From: RGIG3009 sp964390295
Lineage (GTDB): Bacteria; Bacillota; Clostridia; Oscillospirales; Acutalibacteraceae
Direction: 5' to 3'
Assembly (NCBI GenBank): GCA_964390295.1
Contig: CAYMHR010000009.1
Location: 1-52,293 of the forward strand
Length of the DNA: 52,293 nucleotides
The position numbers and the translations under genes are program-made. The notes beneath the pieces are model-generated. The model was given only the letters and a program-made list of their open reading frames with translations, was not told where the DNA came from and ran no database searches. Positions 23,781-33,249 of the stretch are shown piece after piece. Positions within the stretch are counted from its first letter, which is position 1; each line of letters begins with the position of its first letter.

Positions 23781-26279
23781 TTATTCTTCCGTCGCCGGTG
23801 CCTCTTCCGAAGCGGCCTCGACAGGTCGCTCGTTGTCGTTTTCCGCTTCGTCCTCATGCGGCGTTTGCACCAACGACGCAATGCGGTCGCCATCCACACG
23901 GAACTTCATAATGGTAACGCCCTTCGACGGACGACGACACTGGCGAATTTCGCTGACGGGCAGACGGATCATAATACCACCGGCCGAGATCATAATAATA
24001 TCCTCGTCTAACGATACCATTCGCACCGCCGCCACGTTGCCGTATTCTTCGGTATGATAGTTCGTCAAGCCCTTGCCGCCGCGCGACTGCACACGATAAT
24101 CCGACAGCTCGCTCAAGCGACCGTAGCCCGTCTCGCTGACCGTCAGCCACAGCTTATCCGGCTCGCAAACGGCCATGCCGACGACTTCGTCGTTTTCGCC
24201 CAACGTGATTGCCTTCACACCGCGCGCTGTGCGGCCCACAACGCGGGCGTCGTTTTCATCAAAACGAATCGCCATGCCCTGCCGCGTACCAACCAACAGC
24301 TGCTGATAGCCATCGGTCAACTGCACCCACGCCAGCTCGTCGCCCTCGTCGAGATCCACCGCGATCAGGCCGCTCTTGCGTGCATTGGCATAAGCATCCA
24401 GCCGCGTCCGCTTGATAATACCCTTGCGCGTAATCATGCAGAGGTACTGATCCGAGCTGAACTCCGCCACGCGAATCATGGCACTAACCTTTTCATCGGC
24501 CGCCAACGGCAACAGGTTAATCACGTTCATGCCGCGTGACGTACGCGTTCCTTCCGGTACCTCGTAGCATTTCAGGCGATACACACGACCGGCCGTGGTA
24601 AAGAACATCACCATATCGTGGCTGGAGCAGAGGAACATCGTTTCGGTATAATCCTTGTCGTGGTTCGTCGTTCCCTTGATACCCTTGCCGCCGCGGTGCT
24701 GGGATTTGTATTCATCCAGCGATTGCCGCTTAATATATCCGCGTTGAGACAGCGTCAGCACGCTTTCCTCCTCCGGAATCAAATCCTCAATATCCACTTC
24801 GCCGGAAACCATGGAAATTTCGGTGCGACGGTCGTCCCCATACTTGTCGCGCATGCGGAGACATTCTTCCTTCACGATCGCTTTGATCTTATGGTCGTCT
24901 GCCAAAATTTCTTCCAGCTCTGCGATTTTGGCGCGCAATGCCGCCAACTCATCTTCAATTTTTTGACGCTCCAGGCCGGATAACTGACCCAGACGCATGG
25001 CTACGATCGCCGACGCCTGAATTTCGTCAAACCCGAAGGCCTCCATTAAGCCCTGCTTCGCCGCGTTGGAATCGGCTGAACCGCGGATGATCTCGATCAC
25101 CTTATCGATAAAATCAACCGCAATCTTCAATGCTTCGACAATATGCTCGCGTTCCTTGGCCTTGCGCAGATCAAACAACGTCCGACGGGTGATGACCTCG
25201 CACTGGAATTTGATATATTCTTCCAGCATTTCCTTCAAATTCAGCACGCGCGGCACGCCGCTTACCAGCGACAACATAATCGCGCCGAACGTAACCTGCA
25301 TTTGCGTAAAAGCAAACAGCTGATTGAGAACCACCTGCGGATTGGCGTCACGCTTCAAATCGATGACGATCCGCATACCCTCGCGGCTGGAATGGTCAAC
25401 CACGTCGCGAATACCTTCCACGCGCTTTTCGTCCGCGAGTTCAATGATGGATTTTACCAGATTCAGCTTATTTACCTGATACGGGATTTCGGTAATCACG
25501 ATCCGATAGCGATCGCCGTGCTCCTCGATCTCCGTTTTTGCGCGCACCACGATACGGCCGCGACCGGTTGCATAGGTGGCGCGGATGCCGGAATAGCCCA
25601 TGATTAAGCCGCCGGTCGGAAAATCGGGGCCTTTGATACATTCCATGATTTCCGGAAGACCGGCCTCCGGATTATCGATCAGCAGGCAGATGCCATCCAC
25701 CACTTCGCGCAGATTGTGCGGCGGAATGTTGGTGGCCATACCAACGGCGATACCGGTAGATCCGTTCACCAGCAGGTTGGGGAACCGAGACGGCAAGACC
25801 ACCGGCTCTTCCAAACGATCGTCGTAGTTGGGAGTAAAATCGACCGTCTCTTTTTCAATATCCGAAAGCATGTCCAGAGACATTTTCGTCATACGGGACT
25901 CGGTATAACGATAAGCGGCGGCCGGATGGCCGTCGACCGAACCGAAGTTTCCGTGGCCGTCGATCAACGGATACCGCAATGAAAAATCCTGTGCCATACG
26001 CACCATGGCATCATACACGGAAGCGTCGCCGTGCGGATGATAGCTACCCAGCACGGCACCGACGATATCGGCGCACTTACGGTACGGTTTATCTGGAGTC
26101 AAATTCCGCTCGTGCATCGTGTACAGAATACGACGATGCACCGGCTTTAAGCCGTCACGCACGTCGGGCAGAGCCCGCGCCACGATGACCGACATGGAAT
26201 ACTCCAGAAAGCTCTTTTTCATCTGCTTTTCCAGATCAACGTTGATCAGCTTGTTCTGTACGGTGTTTTGTTCTTCCAT
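23781..26279 (-). CDS. gyrA: DNA gyrase subunit A
   Basis: An 832-residue type II topoisomerase subunit that cuts and passes DNA. The catalytic tyrosine is Tyr125 in AYRYTESRM. The quinolone-resistance region reads HPHGDASVYD (81-90): the position equal to E. coli Ser83 is Ala86, the next is Ser87, and Asp90 equals Asp87. The C-terminal beta-pinwheel repeats start near residue 510 and include QSRGGKG as GyrA box; the protein ends with an acidic tail. It is separated from gyrB by two membrane-protein genes. Confidence 0.98.
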   Translation of the reverse strand: MEEQNTVQNKLINVDLEKQMKKSFLEYSMSVIVARALPDVRDGLKPVHRRILYTMHERNLTPDKPYRKCADIVGAVLGSYHPHGDASVYDAMVRMAQDFSLRYPLIDGHGNFGSVDGHPAAAYRYTESRMTKMSLDMLSDIEKETVDFTPNYDDRLEEPVVLPSRFPNLLVNGSTGIAVGMATNIPPHNLREVVDGICLLIDNPEAGLPEIMECIKGPDFPTGGLIMGYSGIRATYATGRGRIVVRAKTEIEEHGDRYRIVITEIPYQVNKLNLVKSIIELADEKRVEGIRDVVDHSSREGMRIVIDLKRDANPQVVLNQLFAFTQMQVTFGAIMLSLVSGVPRVLNLKEMLEEYIKFQCEVITRRTLFDLRKAKEREHIVEALKIAVDFIDKVIEIIRGSADSNAAKQGLMEAFGFDEIQASAIVAMRLGQLSGLERQKIEDELAALRAKIAELEEILADDHKIKAIVKEECLRMRDKYGDDRRTEISMVSGEVDIEDLIPEEESVLTLSQRGYIKRQSLDEYKSQHRGGKGIKGTTNHDKDYTETMFLCSSHDMVMFFTTAGRVYRLKCYEVPEGTRTSRGMNVINLLPLAADEKVSAMIRVAEFSSDQYLCMITRKGIIKRTRLDAYANARKSGLIAVDLDEGDELAWVQLTDGYQQLLVGTRQGMAIRFDENDARVVGRTARGVKAITLGENDEVVGMAVCEPDKLWLTVSETGYGRLSELSDYRVQSRGGKGLTNYHTEEYGNVAAVRMVSLDEDIIMISAGGIMIRLPVSEIRQCRRPSKGVTIMKFRVDGDRIASLVQTPHEDEAENDNERPVEAASEEAPATEE

Positions 26280-26317
26280 GACCGTTTCTCCTTTAACTGT
26301 CCGTTAGGAACGTTCTT

Positions 26318-27415
26318 TTATTCGATACCGACCAGTGCACGAAGAATATTTTGGTTCTCAACGGCTTTGGACGGAATAAATAGCGACGTATGATGCAAAA
26401 AGTGAATGGTAACGCCGGATTCTTCCACCAGAAGCCCCAGGCGTTCCTTGATAATAAACTGCTCGTCGGTATCGGTTTTCAGGCGAAGTCCGTCCGGCTC
26501 AAAAGTAAGCCGCAAGGTCTTCCGGCACCGCTGCTCCAACAAAAAAAAGAAACCAAGCCCCACAAGCAGTACACCGATCAGCCATACACCGATGAAAAGT
26601 ATCAAATCCATGAAAAACGAGTTTGTCAAGGCAAGCAAAAGTGCCGTCATCGTGCCGCCGATCAGGGCCAAAGGCCCCATGGCGGCAAGCAACCTGAAAA
26701 GCCGCGCCTTTCTTTCGCGCTGATACACGCTTGTTGCGGCAAACGGTACGGTTGCCGTCGTCAGCGGTGCCGTCGCCTCAAAGTGAGGAATCGGCAACGG
26801 CTGAAGCAATCCGGCCTGTGCCATCTCCCGACATTGCCATATTTCCGGTACCAGTCGCTCGGTCAAAAGCTCGCGAACCCATTGCAGGTCGTAGGCCGTT
26901 AAATCGTTGCTGCGAAGAATGAGGCAGGTCGCGTTTTGAATCAAGGCAAAGCCGTCGGCGGTTTCCACACACTGCTCGATTTCTGAAAAGCACAAGCGGC
27001 GTGTTCCCCGCACCGTGGTAATTTCCACGCGATCGTCATACAATTCGATTCGACTACCGTAGTGGTGCCGCTTAACGTCCGCTTCATACTCGGAAAAACG
27101 CCGCCGCGCCCGGATTTTCGGATACAGCAATACGGCACACGCCGCCACAAACAGCCAACCAATGGCAAGCAAGAGAATTCCGGCGGCAATCATTCTCTCC
27201 GATCTGGGCAATGACGCTTCCGGGAACAGAGAAATAACGATAATTACATTCAAAAAACACAGAAAAAAAGCAATTCCCGGCAACAGCTTCCGTTTTTCGC
27301 GGAGCACAAAAAACCAACGCCGCGCTTCGGCACGGGAAAGCGACCTGCCGGCAAGCAACGCCAACAGCCGACCGGAGTCCGTTTCCGAACAACGGCAGGG
27401 CGGTTCGTAGTCCAT
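26318..27415 (-). CDS. YcxB-like membrane protein with internal duplication (copy 2)
   Basis: A 365-residue protein of two similar halves. Each half has a pair of membrane helices (about 45-65 and 76-97; 243-265 and 268-292) followed by a soluble YcxB-type beta domain (about 105-195 and 296-362). The second domain ends HHTSLFIPSKAVEN, like the IPKRAF ending of YcxB proteins; the first has VEITTVRGTRRLCFSEIEQ. The start at 27415 has AAAAGGGGGA 5 bp upstream; an in-frame ATG at 27457 overlaps the upstream gene. It lies 13 bp after its paralogue and 38 bp before gyrA. Function unknown. Confidence 0.8.
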   Translation of the reverse strand: MDYEPPCRCSETDSGRLLALLAGRSLSRAEARRWFFVLREKRKLLPGIAFFLCFLNVIIVISLFPEASLPRSERMIAAGILLLAIGWLFVAACAVLLYPKIRARRRFSEYEADVKRHHYGSRIELYDDRVEITTVRGTRRLCFSEIEQCVETADGFALIQNATCLILRSNDLTAYDLQWVRELLTERLVPEIWQCREMAQAGLLQPLPIPHFEATAPLTTATVPFAATSVYQRERKARLFRLLAAMGPLALIGGTMTALLLALTNSFFMDLILFIGVWLIGVLLVGLGFFFLLEQRCRKTLRLTFEPDGLRLKTDTDEQFIIKERLGLLVEESGVTIHFLHHTSLFIPSKAVENQNILRALVGIE

Positions 27416-27428
27416 CGGTCTCCCCCTT

Positions 27429-28535
27429 TTATTCTGCGGACAAATGAGCATCGACAACCCGACTGAGCTGTGCCATGTCCTCCACGCAACGCTTGGGAAT
27501 CACAAATGCTTTTTCGCCGTGCACGTAAAATTCCACTTCATCCGGTGCGCTGACGGCGCGCGTGATACAATCCCATGGCACGGTCAACGCCTCCGAGGAG
27601 GTTTCTTTAATAAGAACAGCCGTATCGGTAAACACAAAATTTGTGGCACTGTTTTCATCTCCGGACATAACGGTTGCCACATGATTGGCCCGCAACAGCG
27701 CACCGAACCAGCTAAACAAGAACAACAACACCGAGCACAACAAAAAGGTGGGCAGGGTGGCAATATCAAACCAAAAATACGCAAGCACCGTTACCAACAC
27801 GGCAACCATCGCTTTTTGCGGCAGTTTTTGTGCATAGGCGCACATCGCGGAATCCATAAGCCGCGACCGAATTTCACGTGCCGTATACTGCACTTCGATT
27901 TGGAGCAGCGGCTCCTCCGGCAAAAACGCATCCGTCTCCGGCAACGGCAACCGTGCGGTCAGCTCGGCATTGACCTTGCCAAGCAGATAACACTGTGCCG
28001 GAGCCATCGTTGCCAGCGCTGCTTTGCGCGTCAGCTCGGCATCCTCATCGGTTAAAAATCGCTTGGGAATGACAATACATTTTCCGCCGTTTACGCAAAA
28101 CAGCATCATTTCTGTGTCTTCAATAAACGCAAAGCAGCGCGAAAACGGGATCGCCGTTTGTTCTTTTCCGGTTTTTTTAACGATCCCGTCGTTATCCACG
28201 GTGATCACGCCGTCAAACGTATGTCCCTTAAAACGGGTCTGATCGTAAATGATTCCGTTCTTCCGGCGAATCTGCCGCGGCGTTGCGGCAAACACCCAAA
28301 CCTCGGCGACAATCATCAGCAACACCAACACCAGCAACGAGGTGTCCCAGGCGCCGCCGAGCACACGGTCAAACAGCACCGCCAAAACGCACAACAGCAT
28401 CATGGCGGCGGAAAACACGCGGCTTCCCAGCAAATGCTTTCCGCGCAAAGCGCGGGCGGTCAGGGCTTGAGAATAAATATATTCCTCGCGGTTAAGGCCC
28501 ACCGTATATTCAGTGGACAGAACAGCTTGTTCCAT
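27429..28535 (-). CDS. YcxB-like membrane protein with internal duplication (copy 1)
   Basis: A 368-residue paralogue of the next gene. Two halves each carry two membrane helices (about 40-58 and 65-84; 242-258 and 262-281) and a YcxB-type domain. The paired endings are GGKCIVIPKRF (151-160) and GEKAFVIPKRC (341-350), so the duplication is visible by eye. N- and C-termini are predicted cytoplasmic. It starts 12 bp after the gyrB stop with CGAGGAACG upstream, so it is in the gyrase transcript. No function is known for the family; proximity to gyrase may mean only shared transcription. Confidence 0.8.
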   Translation of the reverse strand: MEQAVLSTEYTVGLNREEYIYSQALTARALRGKHLLGSRVFSAAMMLLCVLAVLFDRVLGGAWDTSLLVLVLLMIVAEVWVFAATPRQIRRKNGIIYDQTRFKGHTFDGVITVDNDGIVKKTGKEQTAIPFSRCFAFIEDTEMMLFCVNGGKCIVIPKRFLTDEDAELTRKAALATMAPAQCYLLGKVNAELTARLPLPETDAFLPEEPLLQIEVQYTAREIRSRLMDSAMCAYAQKLPQKAMVAVLVTVLAYFWFDIATLPTFLLCSVLLFLFSWFGALLRANHVATVMSGDENSATNFVFTDTAVLIKETSSEALTVPWDCITRAVSAPDEVEFYVHGEKAFVIPKRCVEDMAQLSRVVDAHLSAE

Positions 28536-28547
28536 AAACGTTCCTCG

Positions 28548-30512
28548 TTAAATATCCAAGTTCGATACGTACTGTGCGTTGCGCTCAATAAAGTCGCGGC
28601 GCGGCTCCACCTTGTCGCCCATCAGAATGGTAAAGGTCTCGTCCGCCGCTGCCGCGTCGGACAGCTCCACACGCAGCATGGTGCGGAACGCCGGATCCAT
28701 GGTGGTTTCCCACAACTGCTCCGGATCCATTTCACCAAGGCCCTTATAGCGCTGAACGTCGGCGTTTCCTCCCAACTCAGCAATATACTTATCGCGTTCG
28801 GCATCCGAGAAGGCATACCGCACCTGCTTACCTTTGGAAACCTTAAACAGCGGCGGCTGGGCAATGTAAACGTGCCCTTCGTCGATCAGCGGACGCATAT
28901 ACCGGAAAAAGAAGGTGAGCAACAACGTGCAAATGTGTGAACCGTCAACGTCGGCATCCGCCATAATAATGACCTTGCCATACCGCAACTTGGAAATATC
29001 AAAGTCGTCTCCGATGCCACAGCCCAGAGCGATCACCACGGGAATCAGCTTTTCATTGCCGTATACCTTATCCAGCCGTGCTTTTTCCACGTTGAGCATT
29101 TTGCCCCACAGCGGCAGAATCGCCTGGAAATTACGATCGCGCCCCTGAATGGCAGAGCCGCCTGCCGAATCGCCCTCGACGATATACAGCTCGGTGCGCT
29201 CGGCATCGCTCCAAATGCAGTCCGCCAACTTATCCGGCATACGGGTGGAGGACAAACCGGTTTTCTTTCGCGCCAATTCACGGGCACGCTGTGCCGCTTC
29301 GCGCACACGCGCCGCGTTAATGGATTTTTCCAAAATACCTTTGGCAACCGCCGGATTTTCTTCCAAATACGGCGCCAACTTTTCGTTGAGCAGCTGTGTA
29401 ACCAGCGTTCCCATCGCGGTGTTTCCGAGCTTGGCTTTGGTTTGGCCTTCAAACTGCGCATCCTTCAGCTTAACGCTGATGACGGCCGCCAAGCCTTCGC
29501 GCACGTCGTCGCCCTTTAAGTTGGCATCTGCCTCCTTCAGCATCCCGTGTCTCCGCGCATAATCGTTCAAAATACGGGTGATGGTAAGCTTAAACGCGTT
29601 TTCGTGCGTACCGCCGTCCACAGTATGAATGTTGTTGGCAAAGGAAATGATATTTTCGTTGTAGCTGTCGTTATATTGAAAAGCCACCTCGGCGATCGAA
29701 TCGTCCTTTGCCACCGAAAGATGGATCACCTTGTCGTGCAACGGCTGATAGCCGCGCGTTTTATTCATAAAATCAACGAACGAGGAAATACCGCCTTCGT
29801 AGCAGAATACCTTTTCAACCACGTTTTCCTCATCGCGGCGATCCGTCAGGGTAATCTTCAATCCGGCATTCAAAAACGCCTGCTCACGCAACCGCTTTTC
29901 CAACACTTCGTATTCGTATTCCGTCGTATCGGTAAAGATCAGCGGATCGGCCTTGAATCGAATCAAGGTACCGTCGTTTTCCGAGGCACCGATCACCGTC
30001 AGATCGGAAACGGCATTACCGCGTTCAAAACGCTGAGCAAACACCTTGCCTTCGCGGGAAATTTCCACTTCCAGCCATTCCGAAAGGGCGTTAACCACCG
30101 AAGAACCTACACCGTGCAGACCGCCGGAAACCTTGTAGCCGCCGCCGCCGAATTTACCACCGGCGTGAAGCACCGTCAACACGACGGTAACCGTGGGAAT
30201 TCCCATTTTTTCATGAATACCAACCGGAATACCACGACCGTTATCACGAACGGAAATAATATCCCCCGGCAGAATTTCTACTTCGATATGCGTACAAAAG
30301 CCTGCCAGCGCCTCGTCAATGGAGTTATCGACAATTTCATACACCAAATGGTGTAGACCGCGCGGTCCGGTAGAGCCGATATACATACCGGGACGTTTCC
30401 GGACAGCCTCCAGTCCTTCCAACACTTGAATTTGACTTTCGTCGTACGGTTTATTCTCCGCACGGGTCATTTCGTTTTCCAATTCCAAATCCATTTCCAT
30501 TTCGGTGCTCAT
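28548..30512 (-). CDS. gyrB: DNA gyrase subunit B
   Basis: A 654-residue ATPase subunit of gyrase. The GHKL ATP-binding domain has VDNSIDEALAGF, DNGRGIPVGIHEK and LHGVGSSVVNALS; the TOPRIM domain has the EGDSAGGSA motif with its Glu and DADVDGSHI. The C-terminus is GDKVEPRRDFIE. The start at 30512 has GAGAGGTT upstream. It carries an unusually acidic N-terminal extension (MSTEMEMDLELENEMTRAEN) of about 20 residues before the conserved YDESQIQVLEGLEAVRKRP. Between remB and the YcxB genes. Confidence 0.98.
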   Translation of the reverse strand: MSTEMEMDLELENEMTRAENKPYDESQIQVLEGLEAVRKRPGMYIGSTGPRGLHHLVYEIVDNSIDEALAGFCTHIEVEILPGDIISVRDNGRGIPVGIHEKMGIPTVTVVLTVLHAGGKFGGGGYKVSGGLHGVGSSVVNALSEWLEVEISREGKVFAQRFERGNAVSDLTVIGASENDGTLIRFKADPLIFTDTTEYEYEVLEKRLREQAFLNAGLKITLTDRRDEENVVEKVFCYEGGISSFVDFMNKTRGYQPLHDKVIHLSVAKDDSIAEVAFQYNDSYNENIISFANNIHTVDGGTHENAFKLTITRILNDYARRHGMLKEADANLKGDDVREGLAAVISVKLKDAQFEGQTKAKLGNTAMGTLVTQLLNEKLAPYLEENPAVAKGILEKSINAARVREAAQRARELARKKTGLSSTRMPDKLADCIWSDAERTELYIVEGDSAGGSAIQGRDRNFQAILPLWGKMLNVEKARLDKVYGNEKLIPVVIALGCGIGDDFDISKLRYGKVIIMADADVDGSHICTLLLTFFFRYMRPLIDEGHVYIAQPPLFKVSKGKQVRYAFSDAERDKYIAELGGNADVQRYKGLGEMDPEQLWETTMDPAFRTMLRVELSDAAAADETFTILMGDKVEPRRDFIERNAQYVSNLDI

Positions 30513-30532
30513 TTCGGATAACCTCTCATTTC

Positions 30533-30796
30533 TTAATTTAAGCGCAATGCCTCTGCCCGTTTCAGCAGTGTGGCACAAGAAATTTGCGATATATACACGG
30601 TTCTTCCGTTGGTTTTCGAATCACAGACAATAAAACTTTTCGGCAGATCGTTACTGATGGTGATCACTTCACCGCGCCGTTCGGCTTCGGATAAAAAGGC
30701 TCGCGTACTTTTTGAAACGGTGGTATTATCCATATCAAAAATACCCACCACTTCCTGTAGCGGAACCACCGTATCCTGTCCTAAAAATAAATACAT
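30533..30796 (-). CDS. remB: Extracellular matrix regulator RemB (DUF370)
   Basis: An 87-residue protein of the RemA/RemB DNA-binding family, which in Bacillus regulates biofilm matrix and osmoprotection genes. It starts MYLFLGQDTVVPLQEVVGIFD and keeps the family's DMDNTTVSKSTRAFL stretch. The start at 30796 has GAGGAGC upstream and matches the family N-terminus; an in-frame ATG at 30814 is less likely. The position between recF and gyrB is where remB (yaaB) lies in many Bacillota. Confidence 0.88.
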   Translation of the reverse strand: MYLFLGQDTVVPLQEVVGIFDMDNTTVSKSTRAFLSEAERRGEVITISNDLPKSFIVCDSKTNGRTVYISQISCATLLKRAEALRLN

Positions 30797-30823
30797 TTCG
30801 CTCCTCTTTTCCACAGCCGACCG

Positions 30824-31921
30824 TTACATGGTGGAAAGTTTTCCTTTTTTCATGCAAAACCGCTGTCCTCCACGCAGTTGCATCAACGGTGTCGGCTCAC
30901 AGCAAGTAATAAATACCTGCCAATCACGCAGATGGTTCAAAATATATTCCTGTCGTGAGCTGTCCAGCTCGCTCATAACGTCATCCAGCAAAGCGATCGG
31001 ACGTTCGCCCATAACCTCTTCCAATAAGACGGCTTCAGCCAGCTTCATCGCCAGTACCGCCGAGCGCTGTTGCCCTTGCGAGCCGTAGCTACGTGCCGGA
31101 CGGCCGTCAATCAGTACTTCCAGATCATCCCGATGCGGCCCGACAGTGGTAAAACCAACCGTTAAATCCTCACGGTGATGCCGTTGCAACGCTTCAAACA
31201 AATCCACGGCAATTTTCGATGCCGTTTTGTCGTCACAATCGGCAACGGTGGAAACATAGCGCACGTCAAAAGCCTCTTTATCTCCGGAAAGCCCCCGATA
31301 TATCTCCTGAGCAACCGGCGCCATCTTACGAACGTAATGCCGGCGCGCGTGAATGAGACGACATCCGGTTTGTGCCAACTGCCGATCCCACAGCTCCAAC
31401 AATTCGTCCGACTCTGCACCGCTTTTACTTTTACAAAATGCATTGCGCTGTGCCAAAACGTGAGCATATTCCGTCATAGTACGAATATACAGCGGCCGAA
31501 GCTGACAATACGCGCCGTCAATCAAGCGGCGTCGTTCCTGCGGACCGCCCTTGACGAGCGACAAATGCACCGGTGAAAACACGACACCGCAAAAATTTCC
31601 TGCCAGCTTCGAGGCAGATGACAGCGAAACGCCGTTTAGTGAAGCGGTGCGTCGGGCTTTTACAGTAATTTCGGCCTGCTGTTGGCGTTGTGCCGCATGA
31701 AACTCCATGGTAAGCCGGCAGCGTTCCGCACCAAACCTGACCAGTTCGCTGTCTTTCGCACCGCGAAAGCTTTTTCCGCCGGTAAACAACCACAGCGCTT
31801 CCAACAGATTCGTTTTTCCCTGGGCATTTTCACCGACGATCACGTTTACTCCGGCATCCGGCTCCCAACAGCCGGGCTCCAGATTGCGATAATTTTCAAA
31901 GGTCAGTCGGGATACTTGCAT
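30824..31921 (-). CDS. recF: DNA replication and repair protein RecF
   Basis: A 365-residue SMC-like ATPase that loads RecA at single-strand gaps. Walker A is GENAQGKT (30-37), followed by the LEALWLFTGGKSFR block; the signature and Walker B motifs lie in SYGSQGQQRSAVLAMKLAEA and PIALLDDVMSELD. Start has GGAAGGATT upstream. In the dnaA-dnaN-S4-recF-remB-gyrB order of Bacillota. Confidence 0.96.
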   Translation of the reverse strand: MQVSRLTFENYRNLEPGCWEPDAGVNVIVGENAQGKTNLLEALWLFTGGKSFRGAKDSELVRFGAERCRLTMEFHAAQRQQQAEITVKARRTASLNGVSLSSASKLAGNFCGVVFSPVHLSLVKGGPQERRRLIDGAYCQLRPLYIRTMTEYAHVLAQRNAFCKSKSGAESDELLELWDRQLAQTGCRLIHARRHYVRKMAPVAQEIYRGLSGDKEAFDVRYVSTVADCDDKTASKIAVDLFEALQRHHREDLTVGFTTVGPHRDDLEVLIDGRPARSYGSQGQQRSAVLAMKLAEAVLLEEVMGERPIALLDDVMSELDSSRQEYILNHLRDWQVFITCCEPTPLMQLRGGQRFCMKKGKLSTM

Positions 31922-31939
31922 CGCGCAATCCTTCCTATC

Positions 31940-32149
31940 TTATTCCGCGGCAATTTCGACCGTATTATCTTCGAACGTTACGCAATCACCGGGAATCAGC
32001 TTTTTTCCACGTTGGGTGCACCGTTCGCCATTGACCGATACCTGCCCCGCCTGAATCAGCTCTTTGGCCTGTCCCCCGGTTTGAGTCAGACTTGCCAGCT
32101 TCATCAACGTATCCAATCGGATAAATTCCGTATATATTTTCTGTATCAT
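31940..32149 (-). CDS. yaaA: S4-domain RNA-binding protein YaaA (RlbA)
   Basis: A 69-residue protein that is essentially one S4 RNA-binding domain, with FIRLDTLMKLASLTQTGG, AKELIQAGQVSVNGE and GDCVTFE. In Bacillus the protein at this locus is linked to large-subunit assembly. Its start codon overlaps the dnaN stop as ATGA, and recF follows after 18 bp. Confidence 0.9.
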   Translation of the reverse strand: MIQKIYTEFIRLDTLMKLASLTQTGGQAKELIQAGQVSVNGERCTQRGKKLIPGDCVTFEDNTVEIAAE

Positions 32150-33249
32150 ACGCGCTTCAACCGCACCGGCAACACCAAAAACAGGAAGCCGTCGCCCTCC
32201 GTCGGTAAAATTTTCATAGGAGCCTGCGTTCCGCTTAATTCAATAATAATCTCGTCACTTTCGGTATTCCGCAAAGCGTCCAGCAAAAAGCGACTGTTAA
32301 AGCCCATTTCTTCCTGTCGACCGTCAATCTTTGCTTCCACCACGTCGTTGACGCTACCCAAAGCCGTAATACAGGACAAAGAAATGCAGTCGTCCTTAAA
32401 GCGGCAAATCAAGGGAGATTTCAGCCGGTCGTTGATAACCAGCGACGCGCGATCTACGGCGTCAATCAGAGAACGGGTATTCAAGCGGATTGTGGTACTT
32501 GCTTGAGTGGGAATCGCTTTGCGATACGGCAAAAATTCGCCGTCCAACAAACGGGAAAAAACCGAATATCCCCCGATTTCCATGATAATATGGCGCACAC
32601 CCACCGTGATGTAAAGCGGCTCGTCCTCGTCGTTCAACAGCTTGAGTACTTCGTTCAGCGTTTTTCCCGGAACGACGAACTGCAAATCCTCGTTACTCTT
32701 GACCGGCTCCGAACGCATCGCCAACCGGGAACCGTCTACGGCAACCAAACGAAGCGTTCCTTCCTTAATTTCAAACTGAACGCCGGTATGTACCGGGCGG
32801 GTATCGTTTTGCGCTACGGCAAACAGCGTTTGACGGATCATACTCTTAAGCAGATTTTGCGGCACCGTCATTGCCGCACCGTTGTTGATCGTCGGCAGTT
32901 CCGGATAATCCACCGAAGAAAAACCGACGATGGTAAATTCCGAGTTTCCGCTACGGATCACGGTGTTATTTTTATCGTTGCTTTCAATGGAAACTTCTTC
33001 TGCCGGCAAACGGCGCAGAATTTCCGAAAACAGCTTGGCGGTTAATACGACGCTACCGGCTTCCTCCACGTCGGCTTCGATTGTCGTGGTAATACCCAGC
33101 TCCATATCGTAGCCTGCCAAAAACAAAGACGATGCCGAAGAACGAAGAAGGATTCCCTCCAACGCCGGTAACGCCGATTTGGATGCAACGGCACGCTGTA
33201 CGTTATTCACAGCTTCTGCCAAAGCTTGACGGTTGCAACGGATACGCAT
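32146..33249 (-). CDS. dnaN: DNA polymerase III beta subunit (sliding clamp)
   Basis: A 367-residue sliding clamp that holds the replicase on DNA. Three similar clamp domains follow the family start MRIRCNRQALAEAVNNVQRA, and the C-terminus ends VLPVRLKRV, close to the usual M-P-M/V-R ending. The start at 33249 is preferred: AAAGG lies 9 bp before it, while it directly touches the in-frame ATG at 33258. It is separated from dnaA by about 300 bp holding the candidate origin. Confidence 0.97.
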   Translation of the reverse strand: MRIRCNRQALAEAVNNVQRAVASKSALPALEGILLRSSASSLFLAGYDMELGITTTIEADVEEAGSVVLTAKLFSEILRRLPAEEVSIESNDKNNTVIRSGNSEFTIVGFSSVDYPELPTINNGAAMTVPQNLLKSMIRQTLFAVAQNDTRPVHTGVQFEIKEGTLRLVAVDGSRLAMRSEPVKSNEDLQFVVPGKTLNEVLKLLNDEDEPLYITVGVRHIIMEIGGYSVFSRLLDGEFLPYRKAIPTQASTTIRLNTRSLIDAVDRASLVINDRLKSPLICRFKDDCISLSCITALGSVNDVVEAKIDGRQEEMGFNSRFLLDALRNTESDEIIIELSGTQAPMKILPTEGDGFLFLVLPVRLKRV

